In this document: positions 1 to 7,077 of the stretch, one piece after another
Position numbering within the stretch: position 1 is the stretch's first letter
How the letters are laid out: every line of letters starts with the position of its first letter
Assembly (NCBI GenBank): GCA_021817125.1
Contig: JAKAWC010000008.1
Location: 1 to 37,031, forward strand
Reading direction: 5' to 3'
Length of the DNA: 37,031 nt
DNA from: Microcaldota archaeon
Lineage (GTDB): Archaea; Micrarchaeota; Micrarchaeia; Micrarchaeales; CABMGC01
Made by a program: the position numbers and the translations under genes
The notes under the pieces: model-generated
Seen by the model: the letters and a program-made list of their open reading frames with translations, nothing else
Databases searched by the model: none
What the model was told of the DNA's origin: nothing

Positions 1-1
1 G

Positions 2-811
2 ATGGACCTCGTAAAAAGATTCCCTCCAATAGCTGGTTTCAATCCTGCAGAAGGAGAAGGTCTGGATGACAAGGCAAAGTGGTGGGGAGGCAAGGAGGTA
101 TTCATAGACCTCGTAAAAAGATTCCCTCCAATAGCTGGTTACAGTCTTGAGAGTAGAGTTATACCTAGGCTATTGTATCTGCAGGAACTCTGCAAGGTCA
201 GAATGGTTCCCAGAGACGTGACCACCGATGCCGCAAGGCTCGCAGAGTTGATAGAGAGCCTCAGAGCTGGCAGACTCGATAAAGAGGAGACCGCGGATCT
301 TGCAGCATACTCGAGGATGGTGTTGATACCTAACGATGAGCGATTTATACACACGACGCAGATGAGGCTGGGTCTCGATGCTTTTATCGAAGACTATGCG
401 CGTTTTAGAGACGAACGCATAGTCCCAAGATTTATCTATCTGCGTAGCTTGGGGGAAAAGCAGACCTCCAAGTTTTATGGCTTGCTCTCAAAAGACAATA
501 GCCAGTTTATCGAAGCGTTGCGTGCCGATGGACTTGAGGCTGATATGCCTACTTACAATGGTATGCTGACAGAGATAAAGTCCAAATTGGATTATGCAAG
601 ATCACTGGGCGTAAAAGTGGGCTATAGAGCACATAAGTCATTAGAAAAGGGCACTGACGCTTTCATCGCTGTTCTCAGGACGGACAACAAGAACGCAAGC
701 ATGGAAGGCTACTCGGCGTTTGTTGCAGCGAGTGATTCTGCGGCTTCAGCTCTCAGAGCAGCCGCAAGAGCAGCTACACCTGCCACTCTCCCTGTTAATA
801 AAGTCAGGTGA
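2..811 (+). CDS. Unrecognised helical protein, probably 5'-truncated by the window edge
   Basis: An open frame of 269 codons from the first ATG in the window; the true start may lie upstream. I recognise no family. A 12-residue segment, DLVKRFPPIAGF/Y, occurs twice (residues 2-13 and 36-47), matching a 34-bp perfect DNA direct repeat 102 bp apart. A looser internal resemblance is VIPRLLYLQEL versus IVPRFIYLRSL, about 80 residues apart. The sequence looks alpha-helical and charged, with an Ala-rich C-terminus (SAASALRAAARAAT). There are no membrane segments or catalytic motifs. It reads towards the ribosomal protein genes with about 110 bp between. The length and in-frame repeat argue for a real coding region; function is unknown. 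Confidence 0.6.
   Translation: MDLVKRFPPIAGFNPAEGEGLDDKAKWWGGKEVFIDLVKRFPPIAGYSLESRVIPRLLYLQELCKVRMVPRDVTTDAARLAELIESLRAGRLDKEETADLAAYSRMVLIPNDERFIHTTQMRLGLDAFIEDYARFRDERIVPRFIYLRSLGEKQTSKFYGLLSKDNSQFIEALRADGLEADMPTYNGMLTEIKSKLDYARSLGVKVGYRAHKSLEKGTDAFIAVLRTDNKNASMEGYSAFVAASDSAASALRAAARAATPATLPVNKVR
5..140 (+). repeat. 34-bp perfect direct repeat (5-38 and 107-140) inside an ORF
   Basis: The 34 bases at 5-38 recur at 107-140 with an exact in-frame offset of 102 bp (34 codons). Both copies encode DLVKRFPPIAG. Perfect nucleotide identity, including synonymous positions, points to a recent duplication or ongoing repeat conversion. More copies may lie upstream of the window. Confidence 0.9.
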
Positions 812-921
812 TGGCCTGAGGACCGGCAACCAGAAACGTCGGGCAATCGTCGCCCTACCTGCAGGGAGATAGGGTTAAAAACCTTTATGGGTAAGTATAG
901 TGTATTAAGACAGTGCTTCTT

Positions 922-1347
922 ATGGCAGCAACAGTCGAAAATAAGCTACTGGCAGTCGTACGCGTCAGGGGGACGAACAACGTGCGTGAATCGATCTCGC
1001 ACACGCTTGACAGGCTCAACCTGAAGCGCATAAACAACCTCTCGTTTGTATTCGGGACCAAGTCGAACCTCGGCATGGTGAGAAAGTGCAACGATTATAT
1101 AACCTACGGTGAGGTCCCTCAGGATTTGGTGGAGAAGTTGCTCGCGAAGAAGGGCTTAAAGCCGACTGGCAGCGTATCCGAGCTCGTGTCGGGAAAGAAG
1201 ACGCCGAAGGACCTTGGGATAAAGATGCCGCTCCACATGAAGCCGCCAAGGAGGGGCTACCGCGACATAAAGGCGGGCTTCAATGCTGGCGGAGACCTGG
1301 GCTACCGAGGCGAGAAGATCATGGAACTCGTAAAGAGAATGATGTGA
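922..1347 (+). CDS. rpl30: Large ribosomal subunit protein uL30 (archaeal L30)
   Basis: A 50S subunit protein of 141 residues from ATG 922. An in-frame GTG at 913 would add three residues, but MAATVENKLLAVVRVRG is the expected N-terminus. The N-terminal uL30 core (LAVVRVRGTNNVRESISHTL, then RINNLSFVFG) is followed by the archaeal/eukaryotic extension, with KKTPKDLGIKMPLHMKPPRRG typical of the family's C-terminal half. Length is close to other archaeal L30 proteins (about 150). The stop overlaps the first in-frame codons of the uL15 gene (ATGTGAATATTATG), so the two are translationally linked. A weak TATA-like stretch (TTTATGG) lies about 35 nt upstream. Confidence 0.96.
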   Translation: MAATVENKLLAVVRVRGTNNVRESISHTLDRLNLKRINNLSFVFGTKSNLGMVRKCNDYITYGEVPQDLVEKLLAKKGLKPTGSVSELVSGKKTPKDLGIKMPLHMKPPRRGYRDIKAGFNAGGDLGYRGEKIMELVKRMM

Positions 1348-1352
1348 ATATT

Positions 1353-1751
1353 ATGGTTATCCGACAGAAGAAAAGGGCGAGGAAGTACCTCGGAACGCGA
1401 AGGTGGGGCGTAGGCAACATCAAGAACGCGAGAGGCGCGGGAGACCGCGGTGGGGTCGGGAAGGGAGGGAAGAAGCACAAGTGGACCTACATAGTCAAGT
1501 ACGAACCGGAGCGCATCCGAAGCAAGGGGTTCAACCAGTGGGAGCATGTCGAGCTGAAGGAGATCGACCTTAACGTTTTGTCAAAGATGGCAGAGAAGTC
1601 GAAGGACGCGAAACCAGCTCTGGAGTTGAGGGGCTACAAGGTCCTTAGCGACGGCGTCCTCAGGAAACCCGCCGTGATCAAGGCAACAAACTTCTCGAAG
1701 AAGGCGCTGGAGAAGATAAAGCAGTCGGGCGGGGAGGCTATAAAACTCTAA
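1353..1751 (+). CDS. rpl15: Large ribosomal subunit protein uL15
   Basis: A 50S subunit assembly protein of 132 residues from ATG 1353; an in-frame GTG at 1344 overlaps the uL30 stop and is less likely. The N-terminus is the basic, glycine-rich uL15 signature (KKRARKYLGTRR, then GAGDRGGVGKGGKKHKW), and the C-terminus carries the usual acidic/basic globular end (KQSGGEAIKL). The order uL30-uL15 is the universal spc-operon order. In most archaea secY follows; here a glycosyltransferase starts 41 bp downstream, so the operon is broken at this point. Confidence 0.96.
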   Translation: MVIRQKKRARKYLGTRRWGVGNIKNARGAGDRGGVGKGGKKHKWTYIVKYEPERIRSKGFNQWEHVELKEIDLNVLSKMAEKSKDAKPALELRGYKVLSDGVLRKPAVIKATNFSKKALEKIKQSGGEAIKL

Positions 1752-1792
1752 GAACCTTGGTTCCCCAGAGTCATCACGGCACAGTGCGTATC

Positions 1793-2968
1793 ATGAGAAA
1801 GTTAAACATAGCCTTCTACACGGACACTTATTCTCCGAACGTCGATGGAGTGGTCACATCGATGCAGAACTTTAAGAACGAACTAGAGCGGAGGGGCCAC
1901 AGGGTATTCATATTTGCGAGTGGCGACCGAAAGGCGAAGCGCAAGTACTCGAATGACAGAACGTTCATCTCGACCGGAGTGAGGCTGAAGCAGTACCCCC
2001 AGTACAAGGTTGCGCTCTTCCCCTACAAGAACATAGGGAAGCTCAGGAAGCTGGATCTCGATGTGATACACTCGCACACGCCATTCTTCATGGGATTCAC
2101 GGGGCTCATGGCATCAAAGTTCCTCGGCTACCCAATAGTCGGCTCGTTCCACACTATAGTAAATAACAAGGAGATAGTGAAGGCGTACTATCCCAAAAAC
2201 AAGTACCTTAAGAAGTTCACGTCGAAGTACCTGTGGGAGTACGTCAAGTTCTTCTACAGGTCCTGTGACCTGACCACCGTCCCGTCGGAACCTATCGCAA
2301 ACATGCTTAGGAAGGCAGGCGTCGCCCGGCTCTCCGAACTGCCGAACAGCGTAGATATGAATGTGTTCAATCCCCGAGTCGGCGGCAACGGGATACGGAG
2401 GAACCTCGGGATTCAGAAGAAGGACAGGGTTGTGCTCTACCTTGGAAGGCTTAGCCGGGAGAAGAAGCTCGAGACGTTCCTCATGGCGTCAAAGCTCCTG
2501 ATCGAGCGGAACAAGGACGTCCATGTCATAATAGGTGGCACAGGGCCGGCAGAGCGCTACTACCAAGACTATGCCCGTTCTATCGGGCTAAACGGGAACG
2601 TGAACTTTGTAGGCTTTGTGCCGCAGGAACAGCTAGCGAACGTCTACGCATCATCCGACGTCCTCTGCCTGCCGTCAACGTTCGAGACGCACGGCATTGT
2701 CTGCCTCGAGGCGATGGCCACGGGCAAGCCTGTCGTAGGGGCGGATTACCTCGCACTGAAGAACATGATAACCAACGGGAAAAATGGCGAGAAGTTCAAG
2801 CCAGGCGACTATATAAGGTGTGCCCAGAAGATAGAAAGGGTTTTAAATAACTCGGATACATATAAAGAACAAGCAATCGAGACTGCAAGAGAGTTCTCAG
2901 TCAAGAAGGTAACGGACAAGCTACTTGATATTTACGATCTAGTCTTATCAGAGAAGGCGATTTACTGA
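1793..2968 (+). CDS. GT4-family glycosyltransferase
   Basis: Retaining glycosyltransferase of GT-B fold, 391 residues from ATG 1793. The upstream TTG at 1757 lies in the spacer after uL15 and adds a non-family N-terminus. The N-terminal domain shows the donor-family opening MRKLNIAFYTDTYSPNVDG with the glycine-type loop and SHTPFFMG; the C-terminal Rossmann domain shows LYLGRLSREKKLETFL and the EX7E motif in FETHGIVCLEAMATGKPVVG. Relatives include mannosyl- and glucosyltransferases acting on lipid-linked or glycolipid acceptors on the cytoplasmic face; the acceptor here cannot be deduced. Its stop codon overlaps the probable start of the next gene (CTGA), so they form one transcription unit. 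Confidence 0.9.
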   Translation: MRKLNIAFYTDTYSPNVDGVVTSMQNFKNELERRGHRVFIFASGDRKAKRKYSNDRTFISTGVRLKQYPQYKVALFPYKNIGKLRKLDLDVIHSHTPFFMGFTGLMASKFLGYPIVGSFHTIVNNKEIVKAYYPKNKYLKKFTSKYLWEYVKFFYRSCDLTTVPSEPIANMLRKAGVARLSELPNSVDMNVFNPRVGGNGIRRNLGIQKKDRVVLYLGRLSREKKLETFLMASKLLIERNKDVHVIIGGTGPAERYYQDYARSIGLNGNVNFVGFVPQEQLANVYASSDVLCLPSTFETHGIVCLEAMATGKPVVGADYLALKNMITNGKNGEKFKPGDYIRCAQKIERVLNNSDTYKEQAIETAREFSVKKVTDKLLDIYDLVLSEKAIY

Positions 2969-3669
2969 ACGAGGAGGGAAAGACAGAGAGGCAGGAAGCA
3001 CAGAAGGCGGAGACTAGACCCGTCAACAACACCCCAGCCCCTGCGAGCTCTACGGCGAAGGTCGATGCAATACCCAAGAGCCCGAAGGACATCGAGCTCG
3101 ACGGCATAAGGGCAGCCATCGATGACGAGCGGAAGAAGAGGGGCGCAATAATCGATGAGATCAGGAGGCTCAGGCGAAGGGTCGCATACAAGCAGGCGGA
3201 GCAGCAGGCAATCGCGAAGCTGGTCACGATGGAGCCTCAGAAGAAGACCAAGAACATCGGTTTTCTGAGGAGGATGAAGGAGAAGCTCGAGTTCAGGATC
3301 GCGACTGAGGCCGGCTCACTCAGCGCCGAGAAGGACCTCGTCAGGCAGATAAAGCAGGTTGATGAAGAGCTCAACGAGGCGCTCAAGGGCTTCAGGATGA
3401 GGAAGAAGGCGGACTTCATAGCAAGGGACATAGAAGAGTGCAAGAAGAAGCTGGAGGAGCAGGAGAAACTCATCGGCGAGCAGGAGAAGAAGCTCGATGA
3501 ACTTTACACTAATCTTAGGAAGCTCTCTGGAATGCAGCGAAGGTCGCAGGGAAGGAGGGAGGGCGGCAGCAAGAGGTCGATGCAGGAACCACAGCACATG
3601 GAGGTAAGCCTCGCAGACATCGCCATAATAAAGGACAAGAAAGGAGAGAAGGACGACGAAGACGAGTAA
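2965..3669 (+). CDS. Archaeal coiled-coil protein of COG1340 type, probable non-AUG (CTG) start
   Basis: The first ATG (3229) gives only 146 residues, but the same frame is open and plainly coding from about 2929, with residues such as DIELDGIRAAIDDERKKRG then IIDEIRRLRRRVAYKQAEQQ. No ATG, GTG or TTG is in frame between that point and 3229. CTG at 2965 overlaps the preceding TGA as CTGA, mimicking the common ATGA coupling, and gives 234 residues. The centre matches the COG1340 signature (KLEFRIATEAGSLSAEKDLV, then long heptads EECKKKLEEQEKLIGEQEKK). It is soluble and rod-like, with an acidic tail (KGEKDDEDE). The molecular role of COG1340 is unknown. The start is inferred, the coding is not. 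Confidence 0.75.
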   Translation: MNEEGKTERQEAQKAETRPVNNTPAPASSTAKVDAIPKSPKDIELDGIRAAIDDERKKRGAIIDEIRRLRRRVAYKQAEQQAIAKLVTMEPQKKTKNIGFLRRMKEKLEFRIATEAGSLSAEKDLVRQIKQVDEELNEALKGFRMRKKADFIARDIEECKKKLEEQEKLIGEQEKKLDELYTNLRKLSGMQRRSQGRREGGSKRSMQEPQHMEVSLADIAIIKDKKGEKDDEDE

Positions 3670-3823
3670 GGAAAGGGCGAAGCGAACAGATTAAGAAACT
3701 TGGTTACTTATGTAACTTAGTCTCGACAGCGTCCGAGAAGCAGACGAGAGAAGACAAAACAAACCAATAAAACCAAAAGAAAGAATAACAGAAAAGAAAA
3801 TAGAAAGAATAAAAGTGAAAACA
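3670..3823 (+). promoter_or_regulatory. A-rich, T-poor leader of the aCPSF2-like gene
   Basis: The 154-bp gap holds no ORF. From about 3740 to the ATG at 3824 the plus strand is overwhelmingly A with some G and C and very few T. A transcript from here would be an unstructured, purine-rich 5' leader. No Shine-Dalgarno sequence is evident close to the ATG. I see no clear TATA box; the cttagtctcg area is a weak candidate. Confidence 0.4.
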
Positions 3824-5131
3824 ATGAAGATAACATTTTACGGTGCGGCACAAGAAGTAGGAAGGAGCTGCATCATGATAAGCACAGACAAGGCGAAGAT
3901 ACTGCTTGATGCTGGCGTAAGGCCAGAAGACAACGCGTTTCCGAGCATAACAGACAAGGAGCTGAGGGAGGTGGATGCGATACTCATATCGCACGCGCAC
4001 ATGGACCACAGCGCATACCTGCCGCACGCATACTCGCGGGGATACAGGGGGCCTACGTACACGACGAAGCCGACAATGGAGCTCATGAACGTGCTCATCG
4101 CGGACTACATGCACCTGACGGAGCCGAAAGACGTGACGAAGGAGGGGCTTGACGCACTTTCAAAGCACTTCAAGATAATAGACTACAAGAAGGAGTTCCA
4201 GATAAAGGACCTGAAGTGTGAGTTTATCCCTGCGGGGCACATAGTCGGCAGCGCGTTGATACGGGTGAGCGACGGGAAGAGGTCGATAATCTACACCGGG
4301 GACATAAACCTCACGCAGACGAGGCTGCTGGAAGGCGCAGACCTCGAGAACCTCAAGGCAGACGCGCTCATAACCGAGTCGACGTACGGCGCCAAGACCG
4401 ACATAAAGGCAAACGAAAAAGAGCAGGCGCCGCTCTTCCTGAAGAGCATAAAGGACACAATACTGCAGGGGGGCAAGATAATAATCCCAAGCTTCGCTGT
4501 CGGGAGGGCGCAGGAGATACTGCTCTTCCTTGACGATTACATAAACTCGGGGCTCATCCCGAAGGTCCCGATATATGTCGACGGCATGATAAACAAGACC
4601 ATGAGGATACACCGGCACAACGTCATATTCTGCAGGAAGGAGCTGCAGATGAGGATACTAATGAGCGACTATGACCCGTTCCATAGCCCGAACTTCACCC
4701 CCATCGAGGGACGGGACATGAGGGGCAAGATTGCCCGGATCCAGGAGAGCTGCATAGTCGTGACGACAAGCGGGATGGTCACCGGCGGTCCGGTGCTTTA
4801 CTACCTCACAAAGTGGGGCGGCAACTCTGCCAACAAGCTCATACTCATAGGCTACCAGCCGCAGGGTACTGGCGGACGGAAGCTGCAGGAGGGCGCGAGG
4901 GAGTTTGAGATAGACAAGAAGAAGGTCAAGATAAACCTGAAGGTCGAGACGTTCCACATGTCTGCGCACGCTGACAGGAAGCAGCTCGAGCTCATTCCAA
5001 AGCGGATAAAAGGGCTCAGGTACATCTACATCGTCCACGGAGAGCCCGAGAAGATGGAGGACCTCAAGTCGGCGTTCACAAGCAGGTACAGGGTCACCAT
5101 ACCTAGGATAGGCGAGAGCTACAACATCTAA
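3824..5131 (+). CDS. beta-CASP metallo-beta-lactamase RNase, aCPSF2-like
   Basis: RNA-processing nuclease of the cleavage-and-polyadenylation-factor family, 435 residues from ATG 3824 (GTG at 3815 is an alternative). Metallo-beta-lactamase motifs are present in order: HAHMDH (57-62), the GHIVGSA histidine, YTGD, then beta-CASP motif A (TESTYG), motif B (FHMSAHAD) and motif C (IVHGEP). There are no N-terminal KH domains, so this is the short aCPSF2-type protein rather than the transcription terminator FttA/aCPSF1 (about 640 residues). Family members act as endo- and/or 5'-exonucleases with two catalytic zincs. It ends with a 4-bp convergent overlap with the acylphosphatase gene. Confidence 0.93.
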   Translation: MKITFYGAAQEVGRSCIMISTDKAKILLDAGVRPEDNAFPSITDKELREVDAILISHAHMDHSAYLPHAYSRGYRGPTYTTKPTMELMNVLIADYMHLTEPKDVTKEGLDALSKHFKIIDYKKEFQIKDLKCEFIPAGHIVGSALIRVSDGKRSIIYTGDINLTQTRLLEGADLENLKADALITESTYGAKTDIKANEKEQAPLFLKSIKDTILQGGKIIIPSFAVGRAQEILLFLDDYINSGLIPKVPIYVDGMINKTMRIHRHNVIFCRKELQMRILMSDYDPFHSPNFTPIEGRDMRGKIARIQESCIVVTTSGMVTGGPVLYYLTKWGGNSANKLILIGYQPQGTGGRKLQEGAREFEIDKKKVKINLKVETFHMSAHADRKQLELIPKRIKGLRYIYIVHGEPEKMEDLKSAFTSRYRVTIPRIGESYNI

Positions 5132-5436
5132 TCCTGGTGCTTCTCCCGCTCAATCAGGAAATCCGTGTGCTCCTTGTCATCTTTTGGGAACCCAGCATCG
5201 CCCTCGGCGTGCTTCTCGATGGCGAACACCTGTGGGCCGTATCTCACGGAGACGTTTATCCCTTCCTCGAACGCCCTGAGCGACGCATCGTCGCCGATGG
5301 CAAGTGCGCGGACGCTGCCGTCGCCCATGTTCCTTACCCAACCGCGTATGCCGTTGCGTTTTGCGACAGTCCTGACAAGGTTGCGGTAGCCGACGCCCTG
5401 TATGGCACCGTGTATGACATAGAATATGCGCGGCAT
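5128..5436 (-). CDS. acyP: Acylphosphatase
   Basis: Small cytoplasmic hydrolase of carboxyl-phosphate bonds, 102 residues. The substrate loop HGAIQGVGYR (catalytic Arg18) and the downstream GWVRNMGDGSV (catalytic Asn36) are intact, followed by the expected GINVSVRYGPQVFAIE strand region. The C-terminus is a few residues longer and more charged than usual (ending EREKHQD). The gene starts one base after the DUF218 stop upstream (5438), so the two are an operon on the minus strand. Its stop overlaps that of the convergent RNase gene. Confidence 0.94.
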   Translation of the reverse strand: MPRIFYVIHGAIQGVGYRNLVRTVAKRNGIRGWVRNMGDGSVRALAIGDDASLRAFEEGINVSVRYGPQVFAIEKHAEGDAGFPKDDKEHTDFLIEREKHQD

Positions 5437-5437
5437 T

Positions 5438-6085
5438 TCAGATCCCCAATCTGCTGGTCTTGATCCGCGTTATGTCTGCGGCAAGGGTTTCGATATCCTT
5501 ATCGTAAAGGGCCTCTATCTCAAGTGTGTCCGTAACCAGGGGGTGGACGGCTTCCCTGTAGCTTCTATGGATTTTATCTATGATGACAGCGACGTTCTTG
5601 TATCTCAGCCGTCGAGAGATCTCTCTCAGCCTCAGCGCTCTGTCAGGCTTCTTCGGGTTGGCATATATCTCCTCCTGAAGGTCGTGCCAGTACTTTGCTA
5701 TCTCCGTTTCGCCCATGCCGAACCAGAAATGGAGGACGAACCACATCATCTTGAAGAACCTGACGCCGTCAGAGACGAGGAAGACATGGTTGCCACCCTC
5801 CAGGTCCAGAAACCGCTTCGCGAACTCCACGTTCTCCTTCGACGAGAGAGATCGGTCCTCGAGATGCACCCTGATATCGGGATCTAGTAAGGGTCTAAGG
5901 TACTCTGCCATAGTGCCCGCCTCGGTCTTGCCGGGTGCGCCTGAATCGGTTGCACCGCCGCAAAGGACGACTTCGCTGACATTCTTCTTCTTCACAAGCG
6001 CCACGAACCTGTCAAGGTAGTCCCTGTAATCCTTCTTGGACTCATCAAATATGCCGAACCCGGGCAGAACAGCGTAAGTCGTCAT
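5438..6085 (-). CDS. DUF218 (YdcF/SanA-like) family protein
   Basis: A protein of 215 residues from ATG 6085; an in-frame TTG at 6097 would add four residues. It has the DUF218 pattern: VVLCGGATDSG, EAGTMAEYLRPLL, then the DRSLSSKENVEFAKRFL signature. No signal peptide or anchor is visible, so it should be cytoplasmic, unlike bacterial SanA/ElyC. The family is functionally obscure; bacterial YdcF binds S-adenosylmethionine. It lies directly upstream of acylphosphatase. The element end (att copy 6099-6111) sits about 14 bp upstream of the ATG, so integration has replaced whatever originally lay upstream, evidently tRNA-Gly. Confidence 0.85.
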   Translation of the reverse strand: MTTYAVLPGFGIFDESKKDYRDYLDRFVALVKKKNVSEVVLCGGATDSGAPGKTEAGTMAEYLRPLLDPDIRVHLEDRSLSSKENVEFAKRFLDLEGGNHVFLVSDGVRFFKMMWFVLHFWFGMGETEIAKYWHDLQEEIYANPKKPDRALRLREISRRLRYKNVAVIIDKIHRSYREAVHPLVTDTLEIEALYDKDIETLAADITRIKTSRLGI

Positions 6086-6098
6086 CCTTTCACGCAAA

Positions 6099-6111
6099 AA
6101 TGCGAGCGCCG
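6099..6111 (+). repeat. Distal attachment-site copy (orphan tRNA-Gly 3' fragment)
   Basis: AATGCGAGCGCCG is identical to 13999-14011. Eleven of the thirteen bases equal the last eleven positions of tRNA-Gly(UCC) (complement). Similarity to the tRNA stops at 6112, which defines the edge of the crossover segment. Confidence 0.85.
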
Positions 6112-6223
6112 ATATTAGCCATTAAGTGGCGGTTCGCAAACGATATTATTTAATATACTTTAATATACCTCCTTTCGAACCATGGGCTATTTGTCTATGT
6201 TTTGAGCGTATGGGAGTATCATA

Positions 6224-6439
6224 TTATAGTGTGAATTCTGTCTTCTCTTTAGTGAAACGCGCTTTAGCGTTCTGTGTTGCATCGTCGATTGCAGAGAAAA
6301 TTTTATTTACATCTGCCAGAGTATACGCATAAGTGCCCTTGTTTGCACAGTTGCCTAACCTTCTCAAATCTTCTAATATACGCTTCGTCCGGCGAGCTGC
6401 GATCCGCTTAAACCGCTCCTCTTTCGACTCCTTCTCCAT
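6224..6439 (-). CDS. Small conserved-looking basic protein, 71 aa
   Basis: Starts at ATG 6439 with a good Shine-Dalgarno sequence (GGTGAT, 5 nt before the ATG). The sequence KEERFKRIAARRTKRILEDL, then LGNCANKGTYAYTLADVNKI and ATQNAKARF reads as a compact helical protein. From memory it resembles short proteins common on Gram-positive bacterial mobile elements (the ERF..AA.RR...L..L..LGNC.N pattern); I could not verify this by search. It is the first gene inside the distal element end, transcribed outward towards DUF218. The opposite-strand frame over it is a shadow. Confidence 0.75.
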   Translation of the reverse strand: MEKESKEERFKRIAARRTKRILEDLRRLGNCANKGTYAYTLADVNKIFSAIDDATQNAKARFTKEKTEFTL

Positions 6440-6510
6440 AGAATCACCAGTTTAACATAGAAAACATATCTTTAAAAGGACATCTATAAATTCCTACAAT
6501 AAGCGTAAAG

Positions 6511-6519
6511 TTTATATAG
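6511..6519 (+). promoter_or_regulatory. TATA-like box for the 51-aa membrane protein gene
   Basis: TTTATATAG about 40 nt before ATG 6555, in an AT-rich divergent spacer (6440-6554) that must also drive the minus-strand 71-aa gene (candidate CTTTTAAAG near 6475). GGTGAG 4 nt before ATG 6555 serves as ribosome binding site. Confidence 0.5.
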
Positions 6520-6554
6520 TTATTTATCACAATCCTACATATATTGGTGAGAAA

Positions 6555-6710
6555 ATGGTTCTACCTTTGAAACTCGGAGCAGGCACGGGTCCTGCAGCAT
6601 TGATTGTGGGAGGCGTGGTCTTCGTGGCATATCTGCAGAATCCAATAGGATGGGTATTGATAGGGCTTGGCATCGCTCTTAGCCTACTCTGGAAGCTTAA
6701 ATTCAGCTGA
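6555..6710 (+). CDS. Miniature two-helix membrane protein, 51 aa
   Basis: ATG 6555 has a ribosome binding site (GGTGAGAAA) and a TATA-like box upstream. The product starts MVLPLKLGAGTGPAALIVGG, continues VVFVAYLQ, then NPIGWVLIGLGIALSLLW and ends KLKFS, giving two hydrophobic segments (about residues 13-27 and 32-46) joined by a Gln-Asn-Pro turn. No family is recognised. Stop is 10 bp before the next ATG, so it forms an operon with the DUF457-like gene. The size and hairpin topology resemble pilin-like subunits, virion membrane proteins or holin-like peptides; none is established. Confidence 0.65.
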   Translation: MVLPLKLGAGTGPAALIVGGVVFVAYLQNPIGWVLIGLGIALSLLWKLKFS

Positions 6711-6720
6711 TGGTGTTAAA

Positions 6721-7077
6721 ATGCCAAATCAAGATACCCATTTATTGGCTGGAGCAATATCAGGTGGCTGTGGCTACATAGGAGCCAGATTAGTACAAAA
6801 TGAAAAGATAAATCCCGGAAGTTTGATTATTTCGATTCTTGGAGGCGCGGTAGCTGGGGAATTGCCCGATCTCTTAGAGCCGGCAACAAATCCAAATCAT
6901 AGGGCATTAGGACATAGTTTTGCTACCGGAGGGACAATAATTTATGGCGTTGCAGAACTCTTCAAGTCTTTTGATGTCGACAATGATAAAAAAGCAATAG
7001 GAGTAGGTTTAGCATGTGGGTATTTAAGCCATCTTCTCCTTGACGGTCAAACGCCGAAGGGTTTGCCATTCATTTAA
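6721..7077 (+). CDS. DUF457/YdjM-like predicted membrane-bound metal-dependent hydrolase, short form
   Basis: 118 residues from ATG 6721, with GGTG upstream; longer in-frame starts overlap the 51-aa gene. Family motifs are present: an N-terminal Thr-His (DTHLLAGAISGG), DLLEPATNPNHRALGHS with the conserved His-Arg and Gly-His-Ser, and GYLSHLLLDGQTPKGLPFI with Ser-His...Asp...Thr-Pro-x-Gly. Bacterial relatives are LexA-regulated inner-membrane proteins of unknown substrate; this copy is shorter and has fewer transmembrane segments. It is convergent with the ATPase gene and overlaps its 3' end by 8 bp. It may process or remodel membrane lipids for the element, which is speculative. Confidence 0.8.
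   Translation: MPNQDTHLLAGAISGGCGYIGARLVQNEKINPGSLIISILGGAVAGELPDLLEPATNPNHRALGHSFATGGTIIYGVAELFKSFDVDNDKKAIGVGLACGYLSHLLLDGQTPKGLPFI

Noticed and set aside
5137-5887. Plus-strand frames opposite acylphosphatase and DUF218
   Set aside because: Both minus-strand genes carry clear family motifs, so these are shadows.
6126-6332. 68-codon plus-strand frame near the distal element end
   Set aside because: It lies opposite the 71-aa protein, which has a good ribosome binding site and protein-like sequence.
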